Below are positions 48,335 through 57,464 of a DNA stretch of 64,000 bases, one piece after another. The notes below the pieces were generated by a model. It was given only the letters and a program-made list of their open reading frames with translations, had not been told where the DNA came from and ran no database searches. The position numbers were made by a program, and so were the translations under genes. Source of the DNA: Aliidiomarina quisquiliarum (GTDB lineage Bacteria > Pseudomonadota > Gammaproteobacteria > Enterobacterales > Alteromonadaceae); contig NZ_JAMFTN010000014.1 of NCBI RefSeq assembly GCF_023922585.1, positions 68,232 to 132,231 on the forward strand, read 5' to 3'. Positions within the stretch are counted from its first letter, which is position 1; each line of letters opens with the position of its first letter.

Positions 48335-49234
48335 ATGTTAACTGGCAGTATGGTGGCACTTGTCACTCCATTTACGCCCCAGGGTAACGTTGATTATGCA
48401 TTGTTAGCCGAATTGGTTGAATTTCATATTCAACAGGGCACTGATGCTATTGTGTCGGTGGGGACCACGGGTGAGTCTACCACTTTGACACACGATGAAC
48501 ATGTAGACGTAGTGCGGGCCACCGTAGAAGTGGTCGCAGGCCGTATTAAAGTTCTGGCCGGCAACGGCTCAAATGCTACCGCTGAGGCGGTGCAACTAAC
48601 TGAGCGTATCGCCCCATTGGGGATTGATGGCTTTTTAAATGTGTCGCCTTATTATAATAAACCAAGCCCTAAAGGGTTGTTCGAGCACTATAGCCATATA
48701 GCGGCAGTAAGCGACTTACCTCAGTTGCTGTATAACGTGCCTGGGCGTACCTGTTCCGACTTAGTGCCTGAAATAGTGGCGCAGTTAGCCCATATCCCCA
48801 ATATTGTTGGTATTAAAGAAGCCACAGGCAAAGTTGAGCGGGTACAGCAAATTAAACAACTTTGTGGGCCCGACTTTATTGTGTTGAGTGGCGACGATCC
48901 AACCGCTTGCGAATTTATGCTGGCAGGTGGCGACGGTGTGATTAGTGTTACGGCAAATTTAGCGCCCAAGCTAATGAAACAATTAGTTGTTGCAGCCCGC
49001 CGTGGCGATCGTGTTGGTGCCGAAGCGGCAGACGCCCCCATGCGAGTATTGCACGACATTCTTTTTATTGAAGCAAACCCAATCCCGGTGAAATGGGCAA
49101 TGGCGCGCTTAGGTTGGTTGGCCGAAGTTTATCGATTACCCTTATGTTCTCCGGAACTTGAGAGCAAAAAAACAATCGAAAAAGCCTTAGAAGCCGCTGG
49201 TTTATTAAATTCACGGAGTACCGATGAAAGCTAA
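48335..49234 (+). CDS. dapA: 4-hydroxy-tetrahydrodipicolinate synthase
   Basis: Condenses pyruvate and aspartate semialdehyde, the first step towards lysine and meso-DAP. 299 residues. Schiff-base Lys in VGIKEATGKVERV near 162, catalytic Tyr in LYNVPGRT near 134, and VGTTGESTTL near 45. The C-terminus runs a few residues longer than the usual 292 and overlaps bamC by 11 bases. Confidence 0.97.
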   Translation: MLTGSMVALVTPFTPQGNVDYALLAELVEFHIQQGTDAIVSVGTTGESTTLTHDEHVDVVRATVEVVAGRIKVLAGNGSNATAEAVQLTERIAPLGIDGFLNVSPYYNKPSPKGLFEHYSHIAAVSDLPQLLYNVPGRTCSDLVPEIVAQLAHIPNIVGIKEATGKVERVQQIKQLCGPDFIVLSGDDPTACEFMLAGGDGVISVTANLAPKLMKQLVVAARRGDRVGAEAADAPMRVLHDILFIEANPIPVKWAMARLGWLAEVYRLPLCSPELESKKTIEKALEAAGLLNSRSTDES

Positions 49235-50321
49235 GTTAATTTTGCCTGTATGTGTAGCGTTAGCCTTGTCTGCTTGCAGTAGCCAACGAAATGTAGCCGA
49301 AGGGAACTTCGACTATTTAGACATAAAGCCTGTAAAAAACCTTGAGGGAACAGACCAGCTTAAGTTGCAAAATCCAACTAATAAATACCAAGTACCCGTT
49401 ATTGCCCCAGCGACCCAGCCGGCCTTAGGTGCAGAAGTTGGTATTCGGCCACCTATGCAAGTGATTGCTGCAGCGCCGGGTAGTCGTATTGAAGAAGGAC
49501 TTCGTGAATCACGTATTTACTTCGATGCAATTGACGGTGTGGCTAACCTAAAAGACAGTATTTGGGGGCATTTAATTCAAGTTGTTGAAGCCTTTGACAC
49601 TCCATATATAGCCGACGAAGAGCAAGGCTTAATTCGCCTTGAACGCTTTCATCATGTGGTGTCGTCAAGCCGTAAGTCAGGTTTTTTTAACCTACTATCG
49701 AATAATCGACTAGAGCAAGCGTCCGAGCAAGCTATTGAGTTACGATTAACCATGGCTAGCCATGGCCGTAGTGGCGAATTAGAAGCAAAGCTAATAGATC
49801 CAGCATTCTTTGTCGACAACCAGCCACAAAAGCTACCTATGAACTTTATTCGTAGCTTTGAAGCCGACGTTTTGAACGACGTTAGCATAGCCATGGAGCG
49901 TACTTACCGCAGCGATCGAGCGGCATTTACACAAAAAGTGGTAGCGGTTAGCCTAGGTACCACAGGTACTGGCAATGCAGCGTTTACGCTTAGTACCGAC
50001 TTTAACAGTGTATGGGTATTGCTACCGGAAGTATTCCAGAAATTAAATTTTGTGGTTGACGACTTAAACCAATCAGAAGGCATGTATTACGTTAGCTACG
50101 AACCCTTCGGCAAGCGTCGCTGGTATCATGCACTGGCCTTTTGGAAAAAGTCCCAAACAGGCGACTTAAACCTGAAAAATGGTACTGAAGTAACTTTTGG
50201 TGTTGACGAAGTCAGCGGCACTGTGTACTTAACACCACAAATTGACGGTGTACCATTAACGGCAGAAGTACTGGCACAGTGGCTTCCCATGGTAGCTGAC
50301 GCATTTGGCGGACAGCAGTAA
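49224..50321 (+). CDS. bamC: outer membrane assembly lipoprotein BamC
   Basis: 365 residues. Lipoprotein signal peptide with lipobox LSAC (Cys at about 18). The N-terminal unstructured segment containing FDYLDIKPVKNL, which in E. coli binds BamD, is followed by two helix-grip domains. Same dapA-bamC-purC order as E. coli (nlpB). Start ATG 49224 lies within the end of dapA, suggesting coupling. Confidence 0.92.
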   Translation: MKAKLILPVCVALALSACSSQRNVAEGNFDYLDIKPVKNLEGTDQLKLQNPTNKYQVPVIAPATQPALGAEVGIRPPMQVIAAAPGSRIEEGLRESRIYFDAIDGVANLKDSIWGHLIQVVEAFDTPYIADEEQGLIRLERFHHVVSSSRKSGFFNLLSNNRLEQASEQAIELRLTMASHGRSGELEAKLIDPAFFVDNQPQKLPMNFIRSFEADVLNDVSIAMERTYRSDRAAFTQKVVAVSLGTTGTGNAAFTLSTDFNSVWVLLPEVFQKLNFVVDDLNQSEGMYYVSYEPFGKRRWYHALAFWKKSQTGDLNLKNGTEVTFGVDEVSGTVYLTPQIDGVPLTAEVLAQWLPMVADAFGGQQ

Positions 50322-50348
50322 CGCGAACCTCTAAACAAAGAGAACATT

Positions 50349-51065
50349 ATGGAAAAAGTAAGTGAGTTGTATCGTGGTAAAGCAAAAACGGTGCACACTA
50401 CCAGCGATCCGAACTATTTAATTCTGGAATTCCGCGACGACACCTCAGCGTTCGACGGCGAGCGTATTGAACAGCTTGCCCGCAAGGGTATGGTGAACAA
50501 TCGTTTTAACCATTTTATTATGGAAAAACTGGCGGCTGAAGGTATTCCTACCCAAATGGAACGCTTGTTGTCAGACACGGAAAGCTTGGTTAAAAACCTG
50601 GCCATGATTCCAGTGGAATGTGTAGTACGGAATATTGCTGCGGGCTCTTTAGTGCGTCGTTTAGGCGTTGAAGAAGGGATAAGCTTAACACCACCAACCT
50701 TTGAGCTGTTTCTAAAAAATGACGCTCTGCATGACCCCATGATCAACGAAAGCCATGCGGTGGCATTTGGTTGGGCCACGCACGAGCAATTAGCAGAAAT
50801 GAAGCGCTTAACCTTTGCCGTTAACGACGTATTAAAAAGCTTATTTGACCAAGCGGGTCTGTTGCTGGTGGACTACAAACTAGAATTTGGCGTGTTTAAC
50901 GGAAAAGTGGTGTTAGGCGACGAGTTTAGCCCAGACGGCTGCCGTTTATGGGACAAAGAAACCCGTGAAAAACTCGACAAAGACCGCTTCCGTCAAGGTT
51001 TAGGCGGGGTGGTAGAAGCTTACGAAGAAGTGGCCAAACGTTTAGGGCTAGAGCTTCCAGCTTAA
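50349..51065 (+). CDS. purC: phosphoribosylaminoimidazole-succinocarboxamide synthase
   Basis: SAICAR synthase of purine biosynthesis. 238 residues. ATP-loop [12 protein letters not shown] at the N-terminus, [19 protein letters not shown] near 95, and [11 protein letters not shown] near 175. It ends tail-to-tail with the small DUF2897 gene, the stop codons overlapping. Confidence 0.97.
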   Translation: MEKVSELYRGKAKTVHTTSDPNYLILEFRDDTSAFDGERIEQLARKGMVNNRFNHFIMEKLAAEGIPTQMERLLSDTESLVKNLAMIPVECVVRNIAAGSLVRRLGVEEGISLTPPTFELFLKNDALHDPMINESHAVAFGWATHEQLAEMKRLTFAVNDVLKSLFDQAGLLLVDYKLEFGVFNGKVVLGDEFSPDGCRLWDKETREKLDKDRFRQGLGGVVEAYEEVAKRLGLELPA

Positions 51066-51241
51066 TCATTCTTGTGGTTTTCTTGTTTTAATTTGTCTTG
51101 ATCTTCTTGGTTGGCTTGTTTTTGCTTACCAAGAAGGTCAGGCATTTTCATATTAGCGCTTTCTTTTACCATTAAAATATTGCCGATAACAAATAGAAAA
51201 ATAACCGCTACAATCGTTATTATTGCCCACGTGGGTAACAT
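51062..51241 (-). CDS. DUF2897 family small membrane protein
   Basis: 59 residues, ATG at 51239-51241 with AAGGAG 7 bases upstream. One membrane segment near the N-terminus ([19 protein letters not shown]), then a [10 protein letters not shown] motif and a charged Lys/Gln/Glu tail on the presumed cytoplasmic side. The membrane segment plus the KMP motif suggest DUF2897. It lies 15 bases downstream of the M15 peptidase gene; E. coli has a different small membrane protein (YpfN) at the corresponding place after dapE. Confidence 0.75.
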   Translation of the reverse strand: MLPTWAIITIVAVIFLFVIGNILMVKESANMKMPDLLGKQKQANQEDQDKLKQENHKND

Positions 51242-51256
51242 CTTAAAACTCCTTCG

Positions 51257-51934
51257 CTAAAAAGTGGCTGGTGCTACGTTCAGCACATATTGTTGCACAT
51301 ATTGGTGTATATAAGTGTCAAAATTTACTGATAGCTGCACTAAGCCAGCAAGCTTTGCCTGCGCCAATAAAGCACATAGTTCATTAGTATCAAACGCTTG
51401 CAAGTAATGGTCGGCTAGAGGCGCATAGCTCCAATGCCATGGCTCGGGTGCCACGCCGCCACGGTCTTTGTCGTAGGGCCGATAAAAACCAAATTCGGCG
51501 GCATTGGCTTCAAGCCAAAGGTAAAGCCTATGGCAAGGCCCGCCTGGTTCATACTCCCAAGGCTCTAAGCTTAGCTGAGAACGTTCAATAGCGCTGCTGT
51601 CGTAGGCGTCGAAGTCGGTGCCCCAGTGGTGCCGACTGGTACCAGGTAAAGCAGACCAACGTAAAATGTCGGCTACTTTCTCTTCCGCTAATAAATGTTG
51701 GCGGCTTTCATGGTTAAATTTTCGTTCCCAAATTTGTTGTTGTTGGGCGAAAGAGCGAAAGCCACTGGCAATGTGCAGGTGAATACCCGACTTTAATGCC
51801 GCGCTTTGCAGGTGCTGAAAGGCTAAAGCCGCTTGGCTATGCAATCGATTTGGTGGCCTGGGGGCTAAATCACCTTGCGGATCGCAGGCAACTAACATGC
51901 TTTCGTCTAAACCATATAGGTGAGCGTTGGTCAT
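51257..51934 (-). CDS. M15 family D-alanyl-D-alanine carboxypeptidase (VanY-like)
   Basis: 225 residues from ATG 51934. Zinc ligands are in SRHHWGTDFDAYD (His and Asp) and EPWHWSYAP (His, with catalytic Glu). ASGFRSFAQQQQIWERKF is the substrate-binding part of the family. No signal peptide is seen, so it may act on cytoplasmic recycled peptides or be exported otherwise. Its start overlaps the dapE stop as TAATG, implying coupled translation with a DAP-pathway gene. Confidence 0.9.
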   Translation of the reverse strand: MTNAHLYGLDESMLVACDPQGDLAPRPPNRLHSQAALAFQHLQSAALKSGIHLHIASGFRSFAQQQQIWERKFNHESRQHLLAEEKVADILRWSALPGTSRHHWGTDFDAYDSSAIERSQLSLEPWEYEPGGPCHRLYLWLEANAAEFGFYRPYDKDRGGVAPEPWHWSYAPLADHYLQAFDTNELCALLAQAKLAGLVQLSVNFDTYIHQYVQQYVLNVAPATF

Positions 51935-53076
51935 TACTTTAATTTGCACAATAAGTGCTCCAAAGTATATTCATACATGCTGGTTAAGTGTATCAAGTCG
52001 CTATGGCTTACACATTCGTTGGCCTTATGTATCGTGCTGTTCACAGGGCCTAGCTCTAATACTTCAGCGCCAGTTGGAGCAATAAAGCGGCCATCGGAAG
52101 TGCCCCCAGCGGTAGACAGCTTAGGCGTTATAGCTATCGTTCTTTCTACTGCTTTTATAGTGGCAGCGAGCAACTGACCGCTGTTCGTTAAAAATGGCCG
52201 GCCATTTAACTTCCATTCAATGTTAAATTTCGAAGCAAATCGGTGCACAATCGCGTTAATTCTTTCCATTAGCTGTTCAGCGGTACTTTCGGTGGAATAG
52301 CGTAAGTTAAACTGAATATTTAGCTCGCCGGGAATAACATTGCTTGCTCCTGTGCCTGCTTGTATATCAGATATTTGGAAAGAAGTGGCTGGGAAGGCGT
52401 GGTTACCGTGGTCCCATATTTCATTGGTTAATGCCACAATAGCTGGTGCCGCCGTGTGAATAGGGTTTTCTGCTAAGTGTGGGTATGCCACATGACCTTG
52501 CACTCCATATACCGTTAAATTGCCGCTTAAACTTCCACGCCGACCGTGTTTTATAACATCGCCACAGTAATTAGTGCTAGAAGGTTCGCCCACAATACAC
52601 CAGGTAATTTTTTCATTACGAGCCTCTAAAGTGTCAATTACGCGGGTGGTACCATTTATAAATGGACCCTCTTCGTCGCTGGTAATTAAAAACGCAATAC
52701 TACCTTCATGGTCGGGGTTGTTAGTAACAAAGGCTTCCACCGCAACTAACATGGCAGCTAGGCTGCCTTTCATGTCGGCAGCACCACGGCCATAAAGCAC
52801 ACCATCAATATCGGTTGGGGTAAAAGGAGGCGTACGCCAGGCTTGTAATGGCCCTGCGGGTACCACATCCGTATGGCCGGCAAAACAAAATACCGGCTCG
52901 GCAGTGCCGCGGCGTGCCCACAAGTTTGTGGTGTCTTCAAACACCATAGTTTCAAGTTCAAAGCCTAAGGCAGCTAACCGCTCGCCTATTAACTTTTGGC
53001 AACCGGCGTCGTTAGGGGTTACCGATTGCCGCGCAATCAACTCACGTGCCAGCGTAAGCGTTGGGTGGTTGCTCAT
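51934..53076 (-). CDS. dapE: succinyl-diaminopimelate desuccinylase
   Basis: Di-zinc M20 enzyme of the succinylase lysine/DAP pathway. 380 residues. Metal ligands in [11 protein letters not shown] (His), [13 protein letters not shown] (Asp), ITSDEEGPF (Glu pair), and the late His in [14 protein letters not shown]. With dapD (2031) and dapA (48335) three DAP-pathway genes occur in this window. Overlaps yffB by 4 bases. Confidence 0.97.
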   Translation of the reverse strand: MSNHPTLTLARELIARQSVTPNDAGCQKLIGERLAALGFELETMVFEDTTNLWARRGTAEPVFCFAGHTDVVPAGPLQAWRTPPFTPTDIDGVLYGRGAADMKGSLAAMLVAVEAFVTNNPDHEGSIAFLITSDEEGPFINGTTRVIDTLEARNEKITWCIVGEPSSTNYCGDVIKHGRRGSLSGNLTVYGVQGHVAYPHLAENPIHTAAPAIVALTNEIWDHGNHAFPATSFQISDIQAGTGASNVIPGELNIQFNLRYSTESTAEQLMERINAIVHRFASKFNIEWKLNGRPFLTNSGQLLAATIKAVERTIAITPKLSTAGGTSDGRFIAPTGAEVLELGPVNSTIHKANECVSHSDLIHLTSMYEYTLEHLLCKLK

Positions 53077-53417
53077 GCAAAAAGCTCCGCGTAGCGGCTG
53101 TCTTTAAAGCCCACTTCAATGCCGTTGCTGTGCACTAATACTGGGCGCTTAATAAGCGTAGGGTGCTGTTGTAGTAATTGAATGGTGCGTGGTACGGTGC
53201 GTTCACCTTTGTCGGCTGCCGGCAAGTTTCTCCAGGTGGTGCTGCGGGTATTCAGCAGGGTAGCTTCGCCAACCTGCTGTAACCAAGCTTCAAGGGTGGC
53301 AGCGGGCACAGGTTGTTCACGTAAATCTTGAAAAGTATAGCTAACATTGGCGTTGTCTAACCAGCGGCGGGCTTTTCTTACGGTGTCGCAATTTTTAATG
53401 CCAAAAAGGGTGGTCAT
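53073..53417 (-). CDS. yffB: ArsC/Spx-like reductase YffB
   Basis: 114 residues. Thioredoxin fold with [18 protein letters not shown], keeping one active-site Cys, and the ArsC-family ending [18 protein letters not shown]. coli yffB also precedes dapE. Structural work on YffB suggests a glutathione-dependent thiol reductase; the substrate is unknown. Coupled to dapE. Confidence 0.9.
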   Translation of the reverse strand: MTTLFGIKNCDTVRKARRWLDNANVSYTFQDLREQPVPAATLEAWLQQVGEATLLNTRSTTWRNLPAADKGERTVPRTIQLLQQHPTLIKRPVLVHSNGIEVGFKDSRYAELFA

Positions 53418-53431
53418 AATTACTCCTGTGT

Positions 53432-53926
53432 TTAGGGGGTTTCAGTGGGTAACTTGGCGCCGGCGTATAAGGTGATAGGCGCAGACAACTTCGCGGTTAC
53501 TTGCCCATACTTTGGCAACCAACTTAATTTAGGGTAGTGGGGTATGGTCATAGAAATAAAGCACGAGCCGGCCCCTTGAAATACGTGGGGTGCCAACACA
53601 AATAAGGTGTCGTCGTCGTTACTTTCAAATGCGATGGGTAAACCGGGTACCGACGGCCAAATGCGTAAATGAATTTTCACCACCGCACCCTGTTCGTTGG
53701 CTACAAGCTGCCAATCGCGCCGGTCGGCCGACACCTCGTGGCATTCCCAACCGGGTAATTTGTATACCCGCTGATTACCAGGTGCCAGTGCCACACCTGC
53801 GCCCCATGCTCCTAATTGTAGCGGCGCACTGGCAATTTCATGCAACGGCATACAGCGCCCGGTAATTGGCGAAGCAAGGGTAAAGCGTTTTTGCCATTTA
53901 ACCGGCTGTTGTGTTAGTTCAATCAT
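53432..53926 (-). CDS. EIIA-Glc-like protein with one active-site His
   Basis: 164 residues, no signal peptide. The fold pattern matches the PTS EIIA-glucose domain: LASPITGRCMPLHEIASAP then LGAWGAGVALAP then a strand pair, and VVKIHLRI, where His86 aligns with the phosphorylated His90 of E. coli Crr. The second active-site His (Crr His75) falls at about Asp71, so it is absent. No ptsH, ptsI or sugar permease is nearby. It is the last gene upstream of yffB (15 bases), probably the head of the yffB-dapE unit. Likely a regulatory or binding domain rather than a normal PTS component; the assignment is my alignment by eye. Confidence 0.6.
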   Translation of the reverse strand: MIELTQQPVKWQKRFTLASPITGRCMPLHEIASAPLQLGAWGAGVALAPGNQRVYKLPGWECHEVSADRRDWQLVANEQGAVVKIHLRIWPSVPGLPIAFESNDDDTLFVLAPHVFQGAGSCFISMTIPHYPKLSWLPKYGQVTAKLSAPITLYAGAKLPTETP

Positions 53927-54231
53927 AAATAAAGCTTAGGCACCTAGGTATTTGTTATATTAGGACTGTAAGTAATTGTGCCATGTGTGGGGGCAGAAGT
54001 CAGGCTTTTACACATCATCCACTTTTTCTGTGGATAACTCTGTGCACTAGCTGGTCGAAGTTTTGTAAGTGTTTGTTATTTAAGGTTTTGTTGAATTGTT
54101 CGGGAAATGAACGTATGTCTGTTTATTCTGCACAAAGCGCTTAAAAAGGACACAGGCAGGCGGTTATCAACAGGGCATTGACGTGGTTGGCAATTGGTTT
54201 TAGGTAACTTGAAGGTTAAGGGAGGAAGTAT
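53927..54231. other. 305-base gap with DnaA-box-like sites
   Basis: Divergent gap between the EIIA-like gene and yfbV. TTATCCACA on the minus strand at 54029-54037 is a perfect DnaA box, and TTATCAACA at 54164-54172 (plus) differs at one position. The region is AT-rich. No small gene, tRNA or terminator was found. GGAGG at 54221-54225 serves yfbV. Confidence 0.4.
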
Positions 54232-54657
54232 ATGTGGAATACAGTACAACGCGGGCGCCGTTATATGAAGTTGTGGCCTAAACATCCTATTGTTGGCAAC
54301 TTACCGGAATCGCAAGTTATCCCGTTCAGTAAGTTAGGTGCGCGCTGGCTGCCATTAGCCGCCGGGGTGAACGCATTTGTGCAGTGGCAGTATTTAGGCA
54401 TTGAATATGCACCACAAATAATAGCCTGCAGCTTGTTTATTTTCTTATTACCGCTACAAGGCTATTACTGGCTTGGCAAGCGCGCATACAGGCCATTGCC
54501 AATACCGTTAGTGCGTTGGTATCAAGAGTTAAAAACGAAGCTGAACCAGCAGGGCGAAGACATTCGGCTGCCAAGTCATCGGCCTGGCCCTTGTTATATT
54601 GACCTTGCCCGAGTGTTGCAACAGGCATTAAAAAAGCTTCCGCCCCAAGACTATTAA
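54232..54657 (+). CDS. yfbV: DUF412 (UPF0208) membrane protein YfbV
   Basis: 141 residues with two central hydrophobic segments (about 40-60 and 65-83), GYYWLGKRAYRPLP after the second, and an N-terminal basic region containing LWPKHPIVGNLPES. E. coli YfbV is an inner-membrane protein that helps insulate the Ter macrodomain. The usual neighbour ackA is absent. Its 3' end holds the terminator of convergent xthA. Confidence 0.9.
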   Translation: MWNTVQRGRRYMKLWPKHPIVGNLPESQVIPFSKLGARWLPLAAGVNAFVQWQYLGIEYAPQIIACSLFIFLLPLQGYYWLGKRAYRPLPIPLVRWYQELKTKLNQQGEDIRLPSHRPGPCYIDLARVLQQALKKLPPQDY

Positions 54658-54677
54658 GCCAAGGGTTGCGGAAGCTT
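54630..54677 (-). terminator. terminator of xthA inside the end of yfbV
   Basis: Arms AAGCTTCCG (54634-54642) and CGGAAGCTT (54669-54677). Read on the minus strand, the stem is followed by TTTTTT (54630-54635). The hairpin spans the yfbV stop codon and last codons, so yfbV coding sequence is constrained by it. Confidence 0.7.
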
Positions 54678-54693
54678 GATTAAAGATAGTTTG

Positions 54694-55503
54694 TTAAATG
54701 TCGAACTGGCTCCAAATTGGAGCGTGATCTGAGGGTTTTTCAATGCCCCGTAGTTCGTAGTCAATTCCTGTGTCAACGCATTTAGCCGCAAGTGAGGGGG
54801 TAGCATACACGCCGTCAATACGTAAACCACGGTTGTCGTCGAAGCCCCGAGAGCGGTAATCAAACCAAGTAAATTGGTCGTTTACGTTGGGGTTATGTTC
54901 GCGCCAGGTGTCGTGCAAACCCCAGCTTAAAAAGCGCTCAAACCATTCCCGCTCTTCAGGTAAAAAGCTGGTTTTACCGGTACGTAACCAACGTTTAGCA
55001 TTTGCTTCGCCAATACCAATGTCGTTGTCGGTAGCTGAAATGTTCACATCGCCCATTACAATTAATGCATCGTCGACGGACTCATGTTCGTTCAAATAGT
55101 CCATTAAGTCGGCGTAAAACTTTTCTTTATCGGGAAACTTCCATTCGTGATCGCGGTTTTCACCTTGTGGAAAGTAGCCATTCAGTACCCGTACGGTGCC
55201 ACCTTTAGGGGCTGGTACAGTTACCATAATCATACGGCGCTGGGCGTCTTCGGCATCGGTAGGAAAACCATAAGTTACATTTTCAGCCGGCTCTTTGGTC
55301 ATCATGGCCACGCCATAATGACCTTTTTGACCATGAAAATAAACGTGATAGCCCATGGCTTGTACGGCTTCTAAGGGAAATTGGTCGTCGTGCACTTTGG
55401 TTTCTTGCAAGCCAATTACGTCGGGCTGATGCTTGTCGATAAGTGCTTGCAGCTGGTGCAGCCGAGCGCGTAAACCATTAATATTAAAGCTAACAAATTT
55501 CAT
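54694..55503 (-). CDS. xthA: exodeoxyribonuclease III
   Basis: AP endonuclease and 3' exonuclease of base excision repair. 269 residues from ATG 55503, giving [18 protein letters not shown]. Catalytic motifs: [13 protein letters not shown] near 34, [20 protein letters not shown] near 105, [15 protein letters not shown] near 148, and the C-terminal [10 protein letters not shown]. Divergent from the DUF3392 gene. Confidence 0.96.
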   Translation of the reverse strand: MKFVSFNINGLRARLHQLQALIDKHQPDVIGLQETKVHDDQFPLEAVQAMGYHVYFHGQKGHYGVAMMTKEPAENVTYGFPTDAEDAQRRMIMVTVPAPKGGTVRVLNGYFPQGENRDHEWKFPDKEKFYADLMDYLNEHESVDDALIVMGDVNISATDNDIGIGEANAKRWLRTGKTSFLPEEREWFERFLSWGLHDTWREHNPNVNDQFTWFDYRSRGFDDNRGLRIDGVYATPSLAAKCVDTGIDYELRGIEKPSDHAPIWSQFDI

Positions 55504-55651
55504 AAAATGCGAAATCCTCAATTAATTGTGCAGGAATGATACCACTGTGGAATAAAGCTTGCAGCAGCAATACAAAGTGGCAGACGCGGCATGGAATTGA
55601 AATGTTAGTGGGGTATACTCACGGCACGATAACAACAGAATAAGTAGTGTT

Positions 55652-55978
55652 ATGCTTGAAGATATTTTATTACAGTTAACCATGCACGTACGCCCCTATC
55701 TTTCTCAAGTAGCCATGATGGTGGTGGCCACATTGCTGGTGTTATATGGCAACAATATTAACAACAGCTTAAAACGTCATATTAGCCATTATAATTTTGT
55801 GCTTCGCACCCTTATTTTTGTGTTGGTGTGTGCCTTTGGTTATGGTTTGCTATTGAGTTGGTTAACGCCGATTTTGACCGACACGCTACGTCGTTTACCG
55901 AGTATATACCTTGGTGTTACGGTGATTGGTTTGGTACTTGGGCTAGGTATATTGGCCGAGCGTAAGCGCGCACTTTAA
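55652..55978 (+). CDS. DUF3392 family membrane protein
   Basis: 108 residues, three membrane segments (about 20-38, 48-70, 84-100). YGNNINNSLKRHISHYNFV is a conserved loop. Function unknown; found in Vibrio, Shewanella and relatives. It lies 40 bases before the patatin gene and may be cotranscribed with it. Confidence 0.8.
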   Translation: MLEDILLQLTMHVRPYLSQVAMMVVATLLVLYGNNINNSLKRHISHYNFVLRTLIFVLVCAFGYGLLLSWLTPILTDTLRRLPSIYLGVTVIGLVLGLGILAERKRAL

Positions 55979-56017
55979 GTATGCGGCAAACCATTAAAGC
56001 AAAATAAAGGATTTATC

Positions 56018-57079
56018 ATGACCGATCTGGTTGAAGTAAGAGCCGGCAAACAAGCATTTCAACATATTCAAGAGCAAGGGCTGCAACCCGACCACATACA
56101 ATTAATGCTGGGCGCATCGGGCGGGCCTAAGTGGTTTGTACTACAAGGCTTGGACAACTTTTTATTTGGCGACTACTTCAAACGCCGTACTACAGCGCTT
56201 AATTTACTTGGTACCTCGGCCGGGGCCTGGCGTTTTGCAAGTCTTGGCCAAACCGACCCCGCCGCCGCAAGCAGGCTGTTTTCTAAGCTGTATCGGGCCA
56301 CGGTGTATAGCGACAAACCTGATGTTGCAGAAATTACCGATAAAGCCATTGAATTACTAAAAGAATATGTGCCCCCAACAGCAGTGGCCCAGATACTGCA
56401 GCAAACAGAGTTTCGGCATCACATGATAGTGGCCCGTAGCCGTGGTATTGGTGCCTTTGAGAACCGTGCGGTGCAAGGTCTTAGTTTAATAGCTGCAGCA
56501 AGTGCAAATATGCTAAGGCGGAAATTTCTTGGTCATCATTTCGAACGAATGGTGTTTTATCACCCAGCAAGTAAGCCGCTAGGGAAAAGCTGGAATGACT
56601 TACCCACCCGCCATATAAAACTAACCCAAGCAAACTTTCACTATGCTTTACTGGCTACCGGCTCGATACCTATGGTGTTAGCAGGAGTAAAAAACATACC
56701 AGGGGCACCACCAGGCACATACCGCGACGGTGGGGTAACCGACTACCATTTTGATCTCGACTTAAGTGAGCAGCAAGGGCTTATTTTATACCCCCACTTT
56801 CAACGGGAAATTATTCCCGGTTGGTTCGACAAAAAATTACCGCGGCGGTCGACAGGTAAATTGTGGCCGAACATGATTAATATTGTGCCTACACAAGAAT
56901 TTATCGACCGCTTACCCTATGGCAAAATTCCCGATCGGCATGACTTTGCTAATTTAGCGCCAGAGCCACGGCAAAAGTACTGGCAGCAAGCCACTGATGC
57001 GGGCTATGAAATGGCCGAGCAGTTTGCTAACTGGCTAGAAAAAGGTGAGCTAGCTAAGCGAGTAAAGCTTTGGGATTGA
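56018..57079 (+). CDS. patatin-like phospholipase family protein
   Basis: 353 residues, no signal peptide. The oxyanion loop LGASGGPKWFV (about 31-41) is followed by the nucleophile GTSAGAWR (GxSxG) near 65, and the dyad Asp is in YRDGGVTDYHFD near 235. Those three elements make an active lipid acyl hydrolase likely. Substrate unknown. Precedes the DUF3185 and MoxR-vWA genes by 120 bases or more. Confidence 0.87.
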   Translation: MTDLVEVRAGKQAFQHIQEQGLQPDHIQLMLGASGGPKWFVLQGLDNFLFGDYFKRRTTALNLLGTSAGAWRFASLGQTDPAAASRLFSKLYRATVYSDKPDVAEITDKAIELLKEYVPPTAVAQILQQTEFRHHMIVARSRGIGAFENRAVQGLSLIAAASANMLRRKFLGHHFERMVFYHPASKPLGKSWNDLPTRHIKLTQANFHYALLATGSIPMVLAGVKNIPGAPPGTYRDGGVTDYHFDLDLSEQQGLILYPHFQREIIPGWFDKKLPRRSTGKLWPNMINIVPTQEFIDRLPYGKIPDRHDFANLAPEPRQKYWQQATDAGYEMAEQFANWLEKGELAKRVKLWD

Positions 57080-57199
57080 AAAAATGACCCGTTAAGCAGT
57101 GTATGTTTGCTTAATTCCAACCATGCTCTACACTTTTCATTCCAGTCACTTGCGACAAAAAAGCTAGAAATAATAATCAATCAGCAGCGAGGCAAACAA

Positions 57200-57403
57200 A
57201 TGACAAGAGTTCTTTTTGCAGCAATATTCGTAGTGGGTATTATTTTGGTATATTTTGGCTGGCAAGAGAAACAATCATTATCATCGCAGGTTAGCCAAAT
57301 GGTAACCAATCAACCTACCGACAATACTATTTTATTTATTATTGCAGGTGCCGTGGCCATTGTTATTGGTTTAGGCGGTTTATTCGTTACCAACAAAAAA
57401 TAA
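57200..57403 (+). CDS. DUF3185 family small membrane protein
   Basis: 67 residues from ATG 57200, preceded by GAGG at 57189-57192. Two hydrophobic segments (about 4-20 and 44-62) flank a polar loop with YFGWQEKQSLSSQVSQ, the family mark. Function unknown. The frame is open further upstream but without RBS. A terminator follows directly. Confidence 0.78.
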   Translation: MTRVLFAAIFVVGIILVYFGWQEKQSLSSQVSQMVTNQPTDNTILFIIAGAVAIVIGLGGLFVTNKK

Positions 57404-57434
57404 CCCTCAATGTTTTTTAAGTTACGTTATCATT

Positions 57435-57464
57435 AAGCCTTCTGTTCTTTAGGGAGGCTTTTTT
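57435..57464 (+). terminator. terminator hairpin overlapping the moxR ribosome binding site
   Basis: AAGCCTTC (57435-57442) pairs with GGAGGCTT (57453-57460, one G-U pair), loop of 10, followed by TTTT. It ends just before the MoxR start codon, and the 3' arm contains the GGAGG that serves as RBS. It can therefore act as a terminator for DUF3185 and as a cover over the next gene's RBS. Confidence 0.7.
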
